From Rhea pennata (taxonomy: Eukaryota; Chordata; Aves; Rheiformes; Rheidae), in the NCBI RefSeq assembly GCF_028389875.1, contig NC_084666.1:26816308-26880307 (forward strand): a DNA stretch of 64,000 bases, written 5' to 3'. Below are positions 13,287-26,200 of this stretch, in pieces. The notes beneath the pieces are model-generated. The model did no database searches. It was not told the DNA's origin and was given only the letters and a program-made list of their open reading frames with translations. Made by a program: the position numbers and the translations under genes. Every line of letters starts with the position of its first letter. The first letter of the stretch is position 1.

Positions 13287-13420
13287 ACAACCTAAATTAA
13301 AACCTGCAACTCTCTGAAGAGCAATTACAAGCTGATGGACCCAAATTCTTTTCATGATAATAAATGGTCTAGGAGCCAGTGCCAACAAACTGTGGCTCAG
13401 GAGGAGTAAGCTACTGTGAG
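13287..13420 (+). mobile_element. Possible CR1 continuation after the LTR
   Basis: Weak similarity to the late part of CR1 ORF2, mainly 'ggagccagtgccaacaaactgtggctcaggagg' in pieces near 13371-13403. It has the same orientation as the relic upstream of the LTR, so it may be the other half of the interrupted element. Confidence 0.4.
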
Positions 13421-14085
13421 TAGGTATGTCGAGTAGGCCAATAAAAGTTTTACTAACAAGAAACACAAATATATATTGCAGAGAAATGAATGAGGGATTT
13501 AACCTTTTAGCTCTAGGTGACTACAGTCAGGGCCTGCTAGTTTAATCCATGAACTATCAGAGCTTTGCTGTGTTGCTTCTTGAGGAACTGGCTGCATAAA
13601 ACAAAACCGAGTAACAACTTTAAAATCAAATTGATGACTTTCTCTGTTGGGAAAGCTAGAACTTAGACAAAAAGACAAGCACATTCTTCTAGCTACAAAC
13701 GATTACAGGAACGCAATTTTGACGCTGGGGGTAAGGGAAGATTAACAAGAACAAAAAAGAATGGAAACAGCTTTTTGCTGTGTTCATAATATTTCAGATT
13801 ATAAAACAGAAAACAAAGCGTACGTAGCGTTTTGATAACAACAAACACAGCTTTGCCGATCACTGTATAAATAATTAATGACGGGACGGGGGGGGGCAGA
13901 AATACTGGCAGGTGTCGGCGGCTGCGGCTGCGCCCCGCTTCAGGCCGCGAGGGCGCCGCGGCGCGCGTCACTTCCGCCGCGACGGGCGCGCTTCCGGCGC
14001 GTGGGGCGGGCGGCGGCACTGTTGCTGAGGAGCGGCGCGCGCGCGCTTCGTGCCGTGGGACGCCCCACACCGCCCCCCACCCCCG

Positions 14086-14127
14086 ATGGCGGCGGCGGCT
14101 GCCGGGCGGCGCGCTGTGGGGCCGTGA
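14086..14127 (+). promoter_or_regulatory. Upstream ORF in the GUF1 leader (13 codons)
   Basis: An ATG at 14086 opens a 13-codon frame ending in TGA at 14125-14127, 17 nt before the GUF1 start codon and out of frame with it. If transcription starts upstream of 14086, ribosomes would meet this ORF first, which could lower or tune GUF1 translation. The ATG overlaps a YY1-like element (GATGGCGGC) that often sits just after transcription starts, so whether it is in the mRNA is uncertain. Confidence 0.5.
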
Positions 14128-14144
14128 GCGCGGCCCGCGGCGCG

Positions 14145-14282
14145 ATGGCCCTCGCGAGCGGGGCGGCGCGGGGGTGGGCTCGGCTGCGGGGCGCGTGCCC
14201 GGCTGCCGCCGCGCTGGGCCCGCCGCCGCGGCTGCCCGCGGGGCGCGGGCCCTGCGTGCGGCCGTACAGCGCCCGGGACAAG
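14145..14282 (+). CDS. GUF1: GUF1 coding exon 1 of 17
   Basis: Encodes residues 1-46, rich in Ala, Arg and Pro with no acidic residue until the last few: the mitochondrial targeting peptide. It ends in phase 0 at AG|GTGAGC. Confidence 0.93.
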
Positions 14283-17200
14283 GTGAGCGCCCTCGGTGGG
14301 GCCGCGCGGCCCCTCGCCGCCGCCGGGGTTGCCTGGAGCGAGTCCCCAGGTGGCGAGCAGCGATTCCCCGCTGCGGGGTTATTGTCGTCCCCTTGGTGAA
14401 GTGCCCCGCCGTCCCGCGTGGAGGCATCCTGCAGGCGATGCCGTGTTGGGGTGCTAGCAGAGATCCCAGGGATTGCTTTCTCCTCTGCCTGGCCCGGAGC
14501 TGCAACCGCACCTCGTGTAAGAGAGGTGCTCTGAGCCCCGCAGGCTGGGGCCACAGTGTTGGAGTAGAGCGTAATTGACTGCTAGTAGTGACCTCCTGGT
14601 TCTTGATGCTGAAAACCTTGAAAAACAAATGAAACCACTTTTCTTCAGAATGTTGTGTTATTTGGAACAAGCAGGAATAACACAAAAGGAGCTAGCTATT
14701 GCTAAACTTCTCTGTGTGTGAACCAAGGAAGTCAAGTTGTTTTTTGCTGGTTTATTTTTCCCTTTTTAATTTATCAAGATTTCCATGTTATCTGTAGCTT
14801 CCTTTTTCACCAAACCTAGTGATAAATGCTGATAAATGATAATGTTGTTGCTGCTGCCTGGACTGCTAGCTAAGTGTCACAGTTTTCCTGTCATGCAGAA
14901 TGATGTCCTTAATGATTTCACTAATCCAATTTTCTTAATCCTCAGGTTTAGTACAGTTTTACAAACCTTAACTGTTATAAGTTTTCTGACTCCCTAGTTT
15001 CATAAGAACACAATGCCTTTTATAACACTTTCAAGCTTGCTTACTGTTCAGCCTAGTAGGTATACATGTGAGTAGAATGAAGAGGTTATCATTTTAAACA
15101 CTGGTGGCAATTTGAGCTATTTATTTATTTATTTATTTGTTTATTCCCTCTCTGCATGGTAGCAAACAACAAATATGTATCTGGTTCTCACACATGGCTA
15201 CTGCTTAACAACCTTATCCTTGTTATCACTGTTAGAATGTTAAAAACCCATGCAAAACTTCATGTACTTTGATTCTTTTGTAATAACTGTGGCACTGATG
15301 ATAAAATTTGAGCATGAAGTTGAGCATGAAGATGAATATAAATTTGAAAACATACAAGACTAGTAATAAGGACAAGATGTAGGATTTATTAGGAAAGAGA
15401 AGATGGAGGCAATCTTAGAGTGTCTAGTATACTTAGTTGTTGACAAGGATTGGAATGCTTGGAAGAGTAAGACTAACCATGTTAATCCTAACTTGCTACA
15501 AATGGGGAAGGAAACGTTCAAGCCATAAGAGTAATGAAAGGCTAGTGTCTTTCATTTAGTGGTCTGTTTAGGGAAATGTTAAATGAAGGATTTTTAAGAT
15601 AAAAAAAACCAGATACATTCTGTAAAATTTTTCTTAAACTTGATCCATACATAGGAAAGATGCTGGATTGTATGGTTGTCTTAAATTCTTTCCAATATTA
15701 TGTTCCTATGAGTTTATAAAATCATAATGATAATGCAATTTTCAAAACTTAATAAAGAGTTAATCATATTGTATGTGGAGACAGTATCCATGGTTTATGA
15801 AAAAGAATTTCTATTTTTCAGGAAAAAATAGATGTTTCTACATATTCTGCTGAAAGTATTCGAAACTTCAGTATTATAGCTCATGTAGATCATGGCAAAA
15901 GTACTCTAGCAGACAGATTGTTGGAAATTACAGGTAAGTGTTCTGATTTCATCTATGTCATCTTTATTTATTATATAAACAGGCAAATTTCTGTAGCTTT
16001 GATTTAATACTAAATTTTTTAATATCTTTGCTTGTGGTATTAGCTTGTCAGTAGTGTAGTGTTACACCTGTGAACATGATGTACCTTCTTTCTGATTGAG
16101 GTCTACCTACAAGTAGGGACAAGAATGGGTAGAAACCTCTCAAGGTTCCTAGAAAGAGACTGAGAAGGCTGCACTTCTTTAAGATGATATTCTTTGCTAA
16201 ATTCTGACTAGTTATCTGTTAGACCAGTACACAGAAAGCTTATTGTATTTTCTGCCAGAGTTTGGGATGGACAAAAGGATGTTATAACCTAGAAATTCTG
16301 GACAGAGTAGTTTGCAAAAGTGTGATGGAAACAAGGAGGAACTTCAGCTGCTTGTACGTATGTGAGAGTGCAATGATGCAGCCTCCTCTTGTGAGCAAAC
16401 CATGGACAACTGCATTTAATGGTTGTGAAACTCACTGATTTTGAAGCTAAATATATTTACAATAAGATTAACATTAGCAAACTATTTTTCACTAGACTAA
16501 AGCATTTGAATATAACTGCAAAATCTGGTTCCCATCTCCCATTCTTAAAAAAATCTTTGTGCTTGTTAAAAGAATCTTTGTATTTATCAGTCTTTGCCAG
16601 AGAAAGCAACTCTTACTTTGTTGTATGCACTACTGGAACAGTAGGACACACTGCATTCAAGTACTGAATACTCCAAAAGATGTTTCTTCCCTGACTTACA
16701 GGATGCTCATTAGGTGTGGGACTAGGCTTACTGGCAAAGTATGAGAAGTGGAATTAGCTTTGTCACAGAATCACAGCGTAGTTGAGGTTTAAAGGGACCT
16801 CCAGAGATCATCTAGTCCAACCCCCCCACATTCCCACCCCTGCTGAAGCAAAGTCACCTAGAGCACTTTGCCCAGGATTGTGTCCAGGTGGCTTTTGAGT
16901 ATCTCCAAGGAAGGAGAACTCCACAACCTCTCTGGGCAGCATGTTCCAGTGCTTGGTCACCTTCACAGTAAAGAAGGTTTTTTCTCAGGTTCAGGCAGAA
17001 CTTCCTGTATTTCAGTTTGTGCCTGTTGCACCTTGTCCTATCACTGGGCACCACCAAAAAGAATCTGATCGCGTCTTTTCTATACCCTCCGTTCAGATAC
17101 TTATACACATTTATAAGATCCTTCCTCAGCCTTCTCTTCTCCCAGCTGAATAGTCCCAGCTCTTTAAGCCTTTCCTCATAGAAGAGATGCTCCATCTTAG

Positions 17201-20200
17201 TAGCCCTCTGTTGGACTCGTTTCAGTACTTCTGTGTCTCTTGCCCTTTGGGAGCCCAGCACTGGACAGAGCACTCAGGATGAAGCCTCCCCAGGGCTGAG
17301 TAGAGCAGCGGGATCACCTCGCTCGACCTGCTGGCAGCACTCTGCCTAATGCACCCCAGGAGACCATTTACCTTCCTGGCCACAAGGGCACATTGCTGGC
17401 TCATCATCACCCTGCAGAGCTACTTCCCAGCAGGTCAACCCCCAGCCTATATTGGTGCATACATATTCCTCCCTAGTAAAGGACTCTTCGTTGAACTTTG
17501 TGAGATTCCTCTCTGCCTATCTCTTCAGCCTGCTGAGGTCTCTCTGAACGGCAGCACAGCCATCTGGTGTATTGTTATATATAACTTCATATGTAAAAGT
17601 CTATTTAACACATACTAAGACTTGAAGCATAATTTTATTTTTAAATGAAAGTTTTACTTGAGCCTAGTCAGATAGAAAAACTTCATTTGCAGCTGCAGGT
17701 GTCCCATGTTCTTCTGTCCCGTGTTCTTCTAGTTAGTGACGTTTTCAGGAATTGTTTGTTTGGTGGGTTAATACTCAGGTTTTAATTTTATAGTTGTTTT
17801 CAAATTATTCATTAGCTACTAAATCACAATCAGTGTGGTACACTCCATCATAGTATAGCTTTACATCTGTGTAGGGTAAGATACTAATGAAGTATTAAAA
17901 CTGTTTTTTGACCTTAGGAGCAATTGCTAAAACTGACCGTAATAAACAAGTGCTGGATAAGCTGCAAGTGGAACGTGAAAGAGGGATTACAGTTAAAGCA
18001 CAGTCTGCATCTCTCTTTTATAGTTATGAAGGAGTAAACTACCTCTTAAATCTCATTGACACGCCAGTAAGTTAAGTATAAACAGTGTTTAAACTACACA
18101 CATTCGCAACTAAATGTCTTTATATTTAAAAATAGTACCTAGCAGATTTATCTCTTCTTGTATTCTTTAAATGCTTTCATTATTCTTGAAGAATAATCTT
18201 TTGGATGAACAAATATACAAATGGAAACCTTAGAACATAGAAGTCTTTGCGAAGAACTAAAAATACGTGAAATTACAAATATTTATTTTCTCCACAGGGC
18301 CACGTAGATTTCAGCTATGAGGTGTCGCGGTCACTATCTGCCTGTCAAGGTGTCATACTTGTAGTGGATGCAAATGAGGTGGAGTTCTTAATTCTCTCTC
18401 TCTCTTTTTTTTTTTTTTTTTTTTTCTCCTACTAGCATTTCAGCGTTTTTTTTAAACGGTCTGGAGAGGTGATTGTTGTTCTTCAGTTTTTCCAACAGTA
18501 CTTTTACCCCTGGTCTAGCTCTGTAAAATATTATCTTGCAAAAGAATACTCAAGATAGTGTTTTCTTTTTGTTGTTGTTTTTTTTAGCTATAGACAAATA
18601 CTTCTGTTCTTATAGATACTGCAGTTCCATGATACAGAAATAAAAGAAGAGATTAGTGAAGAATCAGATCCTACTTGTCACAGAGCATGAACTTTGTAAG
18701 TGGCAGTCTGTGGTACTAGTAACACCCATTTGAGTACCTCTGTTTCTTGCTGGAAAGCTTGACAGTCAGTGTATTCAACCACACTGTTGACTACTTGTTG
18801 TAGTTGCATATTGCAACTACATTGCAACAGTGCACACTGATCTTGGAAAGCCTAAACTAAAGGTGACTGTCAATAAAATTATTACAGAAATATGAGAAGT
18901 TTTATAACCACTAGATTAGTGGATTCTGGACTTACTTTTCAGGAGAAGCAGAGGAGTTAAGGGGCAAAATGTTTTAAGGTGATACTCTGTAAGTTTATGA
19001 AACTTACAACAAAGTCTATGCCGGGAGGGAATTGAAATCAAAGACCTTGGATGTCCTTCTCTTCGTATAGTGCTAGAAACATTTTAAAGATTTTGTTAGT
19101 AGACTAGAGGAGGAGAATTAGGGGATCATGATTTTAAATATGGACATATTCGCACAGAATATTTAAATGATACCTTTTCTATGGTATGTTTATATTTGGG
19201 TTGTGTAAAAGTCAAATGAATGTTACTTTTTTCATTTTACATTTTTCTGCTTGTTTCTCTTGGTGAGAAAATATCTAACTTTCTGTCTGTGTTTATGAAC
19301 ATTTGGTTCTTCCCAGCTTAGTGTGAAGGTAGACTTCTTAAGTCAACTTTGATAAATGTATTTTCTGAATATACTGAAATTTCTATATTTAGTGTGTACA
19401 TACATTTTTGATATTGTACTTAAATATACTAGTGATGATTTGGTGTTCTCTGCCTTTCAGGCAGAATATCTACAAAACAACCTTTTTGTAGTTGCTAATG
19501 TTTCCCCTTCCAGCCTGAATTATGGAGATCTTTTTAAAGATATCTCTCTTCTATTCCTCTTTTTTGATAATTTTTCTTTGCTTCTTCCTTATGTTGCTCA
19601 AAAGTGTATGGCCACATATCCATACTGGTTAATTCCCATCTAAGTAATTTTTGGCTTGGGCTGTTGAAAACAAAGTGGAAGGAGTAACTTCTTTTTTGTA
19701 AGTCTTTCCCCTCCCTCCTGTCTTCCCCTTCCTATTCTCTCTGGTCCATTTGTGAAGTTAGACTTCAGCTTTCATTTTCTCCCTCTGTCTCTCTTTGCCT
19801 CTTCCCCCCTCCTTCTCTGCCAATTGGATTGGATGTGGAAGCTAATCTTCCTCCTTATCTAACCAGTACTGTTATTTTGTCTTGCTTATGAGAGAAATAC
19901 GAGATACAAATCTTATAATCCGTTTTTATTTTCCAAAATAACGGTTAGGTAAATCTGAAGGTATGTTCCTACCCTCTGGAGCAATTACAGTTTTATTACC
20001 ATGATTGCATTACTAACTAACTTTGTGTTAGTTGACTTGTGAATACAGTCTGTAGGCAAAGAATCTGTCTTTGAGGTACCTGCTACAATCTTGACAATTC
20101 AGAAGTAAGTAACATGCGTTAAGCACCAACTATATATTTGGTGTATGAATGACACTGTTATTTATAAATAACTGCATATGTGAGGTGTCACACATACAGC

Positions 20201-23200
20201 ATTGTTAGTTGTCCTATTTATATTCACATAATGATAAATGATCTTATGATTTTATTTTCTTTCTAAAAAAGGTGTAGAATCAGTTACCGTTAATTATTTT
20301 CCATTCCCCAAAAGAAGGAATGAATGGAAATAGCAAAGTAGTATTATTCTTGTATGATATGCCAAGAAAGAACCAGTAAGATTAAACTTTTATTTTAATG
20401 CATGTTTTCTAGGGTATTCAAGCTCAGACAGTGGCAAACTTCTATCTTGCTTTTGAAGCACAGCTTGCAATAATTCCTGTCATAAACAAGGTAATAAAAT
20501 TTTAGAGTTAATATTAAATTATTGGGTTGTATGAATATATAGAAAATTGATAAGAAACGTGTCCTCAAGTAGAAGGGTATACTGAAAAACAAACTTAACT
20601 AGTATGTAATAAAAACTTTGTGCATTTTCTGTCTGTTCAGTATTTTAGAGTAATTGATTTCATAAAATACATAAAAAGAGCATTTTCTAAAAGCAGCAGT
20701 GAAAAAAGGTATTTGTGGAGTCCACATGTTAAGTTCAGAAGCACTCTGTAGATTTCACCTTGATGAGGAACATATTTTAGTCTGTAAAAAAGTAAGCTTA
20801 AAGCGTATAAGGGCTGTGATATGAAAAGCAACTGACCATTTAGATGATACTGTTCAATACTGAGAATTTGGGGCAGGTTTAGCTCAGCTGGTTAGAGCAT
20901 GGTGCTATTAATGCCAAGGTTGCGGGTTCAATCCCTGTATGGGCTATGCTGAGAGTTGGACTAGATGATCTCCAGAGGCCCTTTCCAACCTTGTGATTCT
21001 ATGATATAAATCTATAGATCTTTTGCTGAAGACCTCCAATATTTATAAGTAAATCCATAAATATTCCTTAACTTGTATTTTTGGGAACTACCATGCTGAG
21101 TCTTAAGATGCAGTTGCTGTATGTTTAGCAGTATGTTGTTTTTTAGATTGATTTGAAGAATGCAGACCCTGAAAGAGTTGAAAAACAAGTTGAGAAGCTG
21201 TTTGATATTCCTGGAGATGAATGTATAAGGGTAAGATCCTTTAAAGTTGCATAATATGACTGACTGTATACCTGTTCCTACTTTGTAGCTAGTGAGATGT
21301 GTACACATAGTAAATCAAGGTTTTGCCTGTCTGTCTTTGAAGTATGGTGTGAAATTTTTAGATTATTGTCTCCCAGAAGACAGAAATGGAGAAAAAACTT
21401 CTCAGTTAAACATTCTAATATGCCTTGATAATGCATCAGAGAAACTTGAAATTGTTTCTTACTGTTCTCTCACTTTGGAATATTTTTGTGGGTAGTGTCA
21501 ACTGTAGCTAACTAACTAACTGTGACACTAATAAATATTGAATGAGCTTAAGAGAGATGCCTAATAAAATTGTTGTTGGACTTGTTTTAGATTTCTGCTA
21601 AACAAGGAAGAAATGTTGAGAGAGTTCTACAAAAAGTCATCGAAAAAGTTCCACCGTAAGTTCTGTATTTTAGTTGTGGAACCTCGTAAGAGGAACTTAA
21701 GAAACTGAGTTACATTTGTACAGTACTGTTCTGAATGGAGGCTGAAAGGAAAGCTGAGAAGTAAGCCAGTAAGGGTGATACTTCTATAAATGTTTATCTG
21801 GCTTCAATTTTAAAAACAAGGTCTGCTTTTCCCTCTGAAACTGTTTCAGAATCTGTATTACTGGTTTTGAACATTTGCGTTGTTACTATGATATGGGTAA
21901 TTGAAATCTGCCGTCTTTACAAAGTTTCATATCCTGAACTTGAGCTTTAAAATAGACTTTTATCTAGGGACTTGATGACAAAGTTGCTAAATTACAGTTC
22001 AATTTCAGTCAGTATATTTGTTTTTTGTATTTCTTTCCTCTTATTAGCTAATGATTCTAATTAAAAGAAACTAGAAAAAAAATCCAAAAATAGTTTTACA
22101 TTAAAGGTAGCAAAAGCAAAAGATCAGTGAGTTTTTTTTTTTTAAACTCAGTTGTTGGAATGTTACTATTGAGTAACATTCCAACATTCCCAAATAAACT
22201 AATATTTCAATAATTATTTTCAACCCTTGGGAGATGGGGATGGTGGATATGCATTTGTCTTTGGTTTATTTGTGCTGCTATTGCACATAGAGAAAATAGA
22301 GCAAATAGATTTGCTGCATCATGCACAGTGAAACACTGAAGTGAGGTCTGGTATGGGCATGTTATGCTGAAAATCACTCCATAGCGTTGTTCATAATAAT
22401 ACAGAAATGTTTTTTTTTTGGGGGGGAGGAAGGGAATGGGACTATTGACTTTAAAGCATGCTGCCTAATATATTGTTTTACTCTTTTGTGACAGACCCCA
22501 GTTTAATACTACTGATCCATTGAAAGCCTTGGTGTTTGACTCCACCTTTGACCGCTACCGAGGTGTCATAGCTAATATTGCACTTTTTGGTGGGGAGATT
22601 CAGAAAGGGCATAAAATTGTGTCTGCTCACACAAAGAAAAGGTATGAAGTTAGTGAAGTAGGAATACTGACTCCAAATGAACAGCCAACACATAAACTGT
22701 AAGTACAAATTTCTTTGAGTAGAACAAACAATAAATTGGTGTGAGATACAAAATGTGACACTGTAAAATACAAAAGCTTACATTTCTATTCAATTTTTGC
22801 TTTGGTAAAAGCTGGGAAAGGTTGATTTTTTTTGTTATTGTTTTTAGTGGTTTTTTTTTATTACTATTGAATAAATGTATAAGTATAGTGAGTGAATGCT
22901 TAATGTCAGTCTTTCTAGTCATGTTGAGACAAAAGCTTTTGGAGAGGAGAACATTAGCTATATGCCTTTCTCAACTTTTTCTAAAAGTCATTGTATGGTG
23001 TAAATTGTTCATGTGCAAATTATTTTTAGCTCATTGCACAGCTGAGGTCCACCTCTGATGCATGCAGTCTCCCAGCCTGTCTTCATAGTCCCCATGAAAA
23101 GACATAGTATATGAAAACTTCTGGGTTGTTTGGATTTGTCTGCTTTTCAGCCAGGTAGAGACAAAGCTAAAATGCATCAGAAGCTTACTGCATGGTTTTT

Positions 23201-26200
23201 GATCAGCTGTAATGAAAAATCAGAGTGGGAATTCTTAAATGGCAATGAGGTAGGGAAATTCAGGAAGTGCTCACTAGGACTTCTGTTTGTGTTCTGTCAT
23301 TAAATTTTAATCTAGCCAGTAGAATCTAGTGGTAGAAGAGTCTCTTCAGTAGTTTGTTTAATCCTAATGCACTCATGGAGGGAACTCTGTGGTTCTGGAA
23401 CTCAACTGAGATTTTTCTCCTATTGTATTGCAGTATTTAGTTCACACAGGTCTTTCAATACTCTTCAGAAATAACACTCTCAAGAAGTTAATTACCTGTC
23501 ACTGTTAATGATAAATCAAAAAAAAAAAAAATTTTGAAGTGGCAGAATCTAACCTTCCTGATGAATCTTATTAAAAGATTGTAAAAGATCTACATAATCT
23601 TGTTTCTTACTAGAGAAGGCTATACATATGAAATACAGATCAGTCAAGATTTTAGAAGTGATATAATTCTGTTGCAGTGATTACACATTTTTCAAAAATC
23701 CTTAAGTTGGGTAATGTAAAGGTCTTTTGTTAATATCTTTTAAAATTGATCTAACACAAGTTAATCTTTTGGCCGTAGGCATAAAAAAGGGCTTTTAGCA
23801 TTAAAAGGACTTCTTGTCTTCAAGGAATTACTCTAAATAGTTTTAGAACTTTCAGGATGAATTATTGCAAATGGATAAAAACTGTTTATGCTTAAGTTGT
23901 ATTTTTTTTTTAATTCTGTTTTGCAATTTTTCCTGCCTAAATATTCTTGATGGCACTGAGCTGATAATGTAGAGGAAGGAAGCTGTTGTACCAATGAGTC
24001 TATAGTACACTGAGCATCTGGACAGCTAGGTGGTTGTTTGTTTATTCAAGATTAGCGTTTGATGTTCTTATTCAGCTGTCCAATTTATTTCTAACTACTA
24101 CCTTGTTTGAGAGTGGAAGGGAATGGGGCTTCATCTTAGTTATTATTGCAACATATATTGTGAGTAGAAAATCTTAAATCTATGAATGCAGCAGCTTCTA
24201 TAAACTGTCTCCTCATGGCAGCAGTAGGAAGGAAATCAGGTATGTAGAATTAGTGAAGAACCTTTGTCAGCTGGCACCCAAGTATTTATTAATAAACTTC
24301 CGTGGCAGTTCTCAGTAAGACTAGATTAGTGTGTCTTACCCATGATTATTACGTGTCATGGGTTCCTGTCCTAACAGCATTACATGTTTATGGAGGGCAT
24401 TTGTCTTTGTTTCTCCTATATAGTACGTGAAGCTTGCTGTGGTGTGGCAGCTGGGAACTATTCTAGCTTCTGAGTTTTAGGTCCTTGAAGTTCCTTCTCA
24501 CTCCTGCTTTCAAATTGGGAATAGTGCAGAAATGAAGTGTATCATTTAGCTGTAACAGAAGTATAACTACTTGAGTCACAGACAGCTCATTATTTGAGAC
24601 AAAATTTACAGATTGCAAGAACAGCAACTTAAATTTGGCTTTTAGATTGTGGATGGGCTTTTGGGGGATGGTTTATTTGAATTTCTGATTGAGTGAATTT
24701 AGATGGGGAAGAATGCTGGTAAAACTGATAATTACAAGAAGCATCTCCACATAATGCAAATTTTATTTAGATATGCTGGACAGGTGGGCTACCTGATTGC
24801 TGGCATGAAAGAGGTAACGGAAGCCCAAATAGGAGACACACTCTTTATGCATAAACAGCCAGTGGAGCCTTTGCCTGGCTTTAAGTCAGCGAAACCAATG
24901 GTCTTTGCAGGTGAGGAGTAAACTGATTAAAAATGGAATCATATTTATGCTAGTAGCAAGAGTAAGTACTAGATCTCCGGAAAGAATGTGTGTGTGTGTG
25001 TTAAGATTTGTGAGGATTAGAATTTTAGCAAAGGTAAGCTAGAAGGGCACATGCTGTTTGTATAGCTTTGCATAATTTTTCTGGTGACTTAACAGATAGG
25101 ACTAATAATCATTGCAGATTGGTTTTACATGAATACAGGACTGATATTTAGTTTTAGCCATTTTTATTGCTTCTGTAGCCACTACAGTCTTGATGACTGG
25201 AGAAGAAAAGTTGAAACTTTGAAAAATTAAGTTCATTTTTGAAACTCTTCAGGTTTCAAAATAATCAGGTTTCTATCATGTTGTTTTTTTATTTTAAAAA
25301 CTAGCAGCTGTTTCATTAATTTTTGGTAAATGTGATAAACTACCAAAGCTAGTTTTCAAAATGATTTTGTAAAATACTTGATTGTAAGGTTGAGTGGTTT
25401 TCTTTAGCTGTTGTCACCATCTTTTGCTTCAGTAAGTGCAACAAATACTGTGACAGATGACTTCAGAAGAAAATTCTGTCATATCACTTCTTAGACTTGT
25501 TCTGAGGGAATGGACAAAATTCACTTGAACTAGCTCATGAAGATATTCTTAACTGCCAGTAAATGTAGAAGGAAAAGTGTAATCCTAGATAGGTATGTCA
25601 TGTCTGTGCATTGCTTCTTGGCATACAGCAATCAACGTTTATTGAATATCTGAGAACGTGGAAGTCATACAGTAGAATTTATTTTGAGTGCTAATTATAC
25701 AGACAGCTCCTTTTATATTTTTTGAAATTAATAAAAACATTAGCAACTTTGATAGTTTTGTATGACACTTTTTTTAACCGCTAGTATTTTTGAAAGAGCA
25801 TCTTGGAGGAATTAATCTGCTTAGTCGTTTAGCAACAGGATTACATAGCAGCCCTGCAAAATAATGGCTGTATGCATTTGTGCATCTTCCACAACTGCGA
25901 AGGATTAGGTGAGCACAGTATTCATAGCATTATCATTTGAATGTTAATCCTTGTTTTTCTAAGGTAATCTAAAACTTCATTACATTTTAACCATAACTTT
26001 ATCTCTAGTTTCTGCAAAAAAGTACTCTCCTTATATCCTGGTTTTGCATTTGAAGAAGTCTAAAATTTGCGTTCTAAGAGAAGTGAAGAGGCATTTTTGA
26101 ATGTTAGGTATATACTAAATCAGAGAAATCTCTTTATCACATCACTTTGTCTAATTTGTTTGACAGGAATGTATCCTATAGACCAGTCAGAATATAATAA

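Larger units (their letters stand above)
13885..14330. promoter_or_regulatory. GUF1: CpG-island promoter of GUF1
   Basis: A sharply GC- and CpG-rich block surrounds GUF1 exon 1 in otherwise AT-rich DNA. It contains two reverse-oriented ETS/GABP-type sites, a perfect CACTTCCG at 13969-13976 and GCTTCCGG at 13990-13997. It also contains a GC box (GGGGCGGG, 14003-14010) and a YY1-like GATGGCGGC at 14085-14093. There is no TATA box close to the start. Paired ETS sites (NRF-2/GABP) are common in promoters of nuclear genes for mitochondrial proteins, which fits GUF1. The transcription start cannot be placed exactly from sequence alone. Confidence 0.85.

Noticed and set aside
13693..14685. Long open frames on both strands around 14 kb (up to 330 codons)
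   Set aside because: They arise from the stop-poor CpG island. The peptides are Arg/Pro/Ala-rich with no family motif; only the GUF1 exon 1 part is supported.
16854..17410. Host protein gene on the minus strand (139- and 62-codon frames)
   Set aside because: Both frames are pieces of CR1 reverse transcriptase in an antisense, frameshifted LINE copy.
20871..20946. Functional tRNA-Ile gene
   Set aside because: The anticodon loop is altered, the acceptor stem pairs poorly, and a CR1 tail follows directly instead of a T-run terminator.
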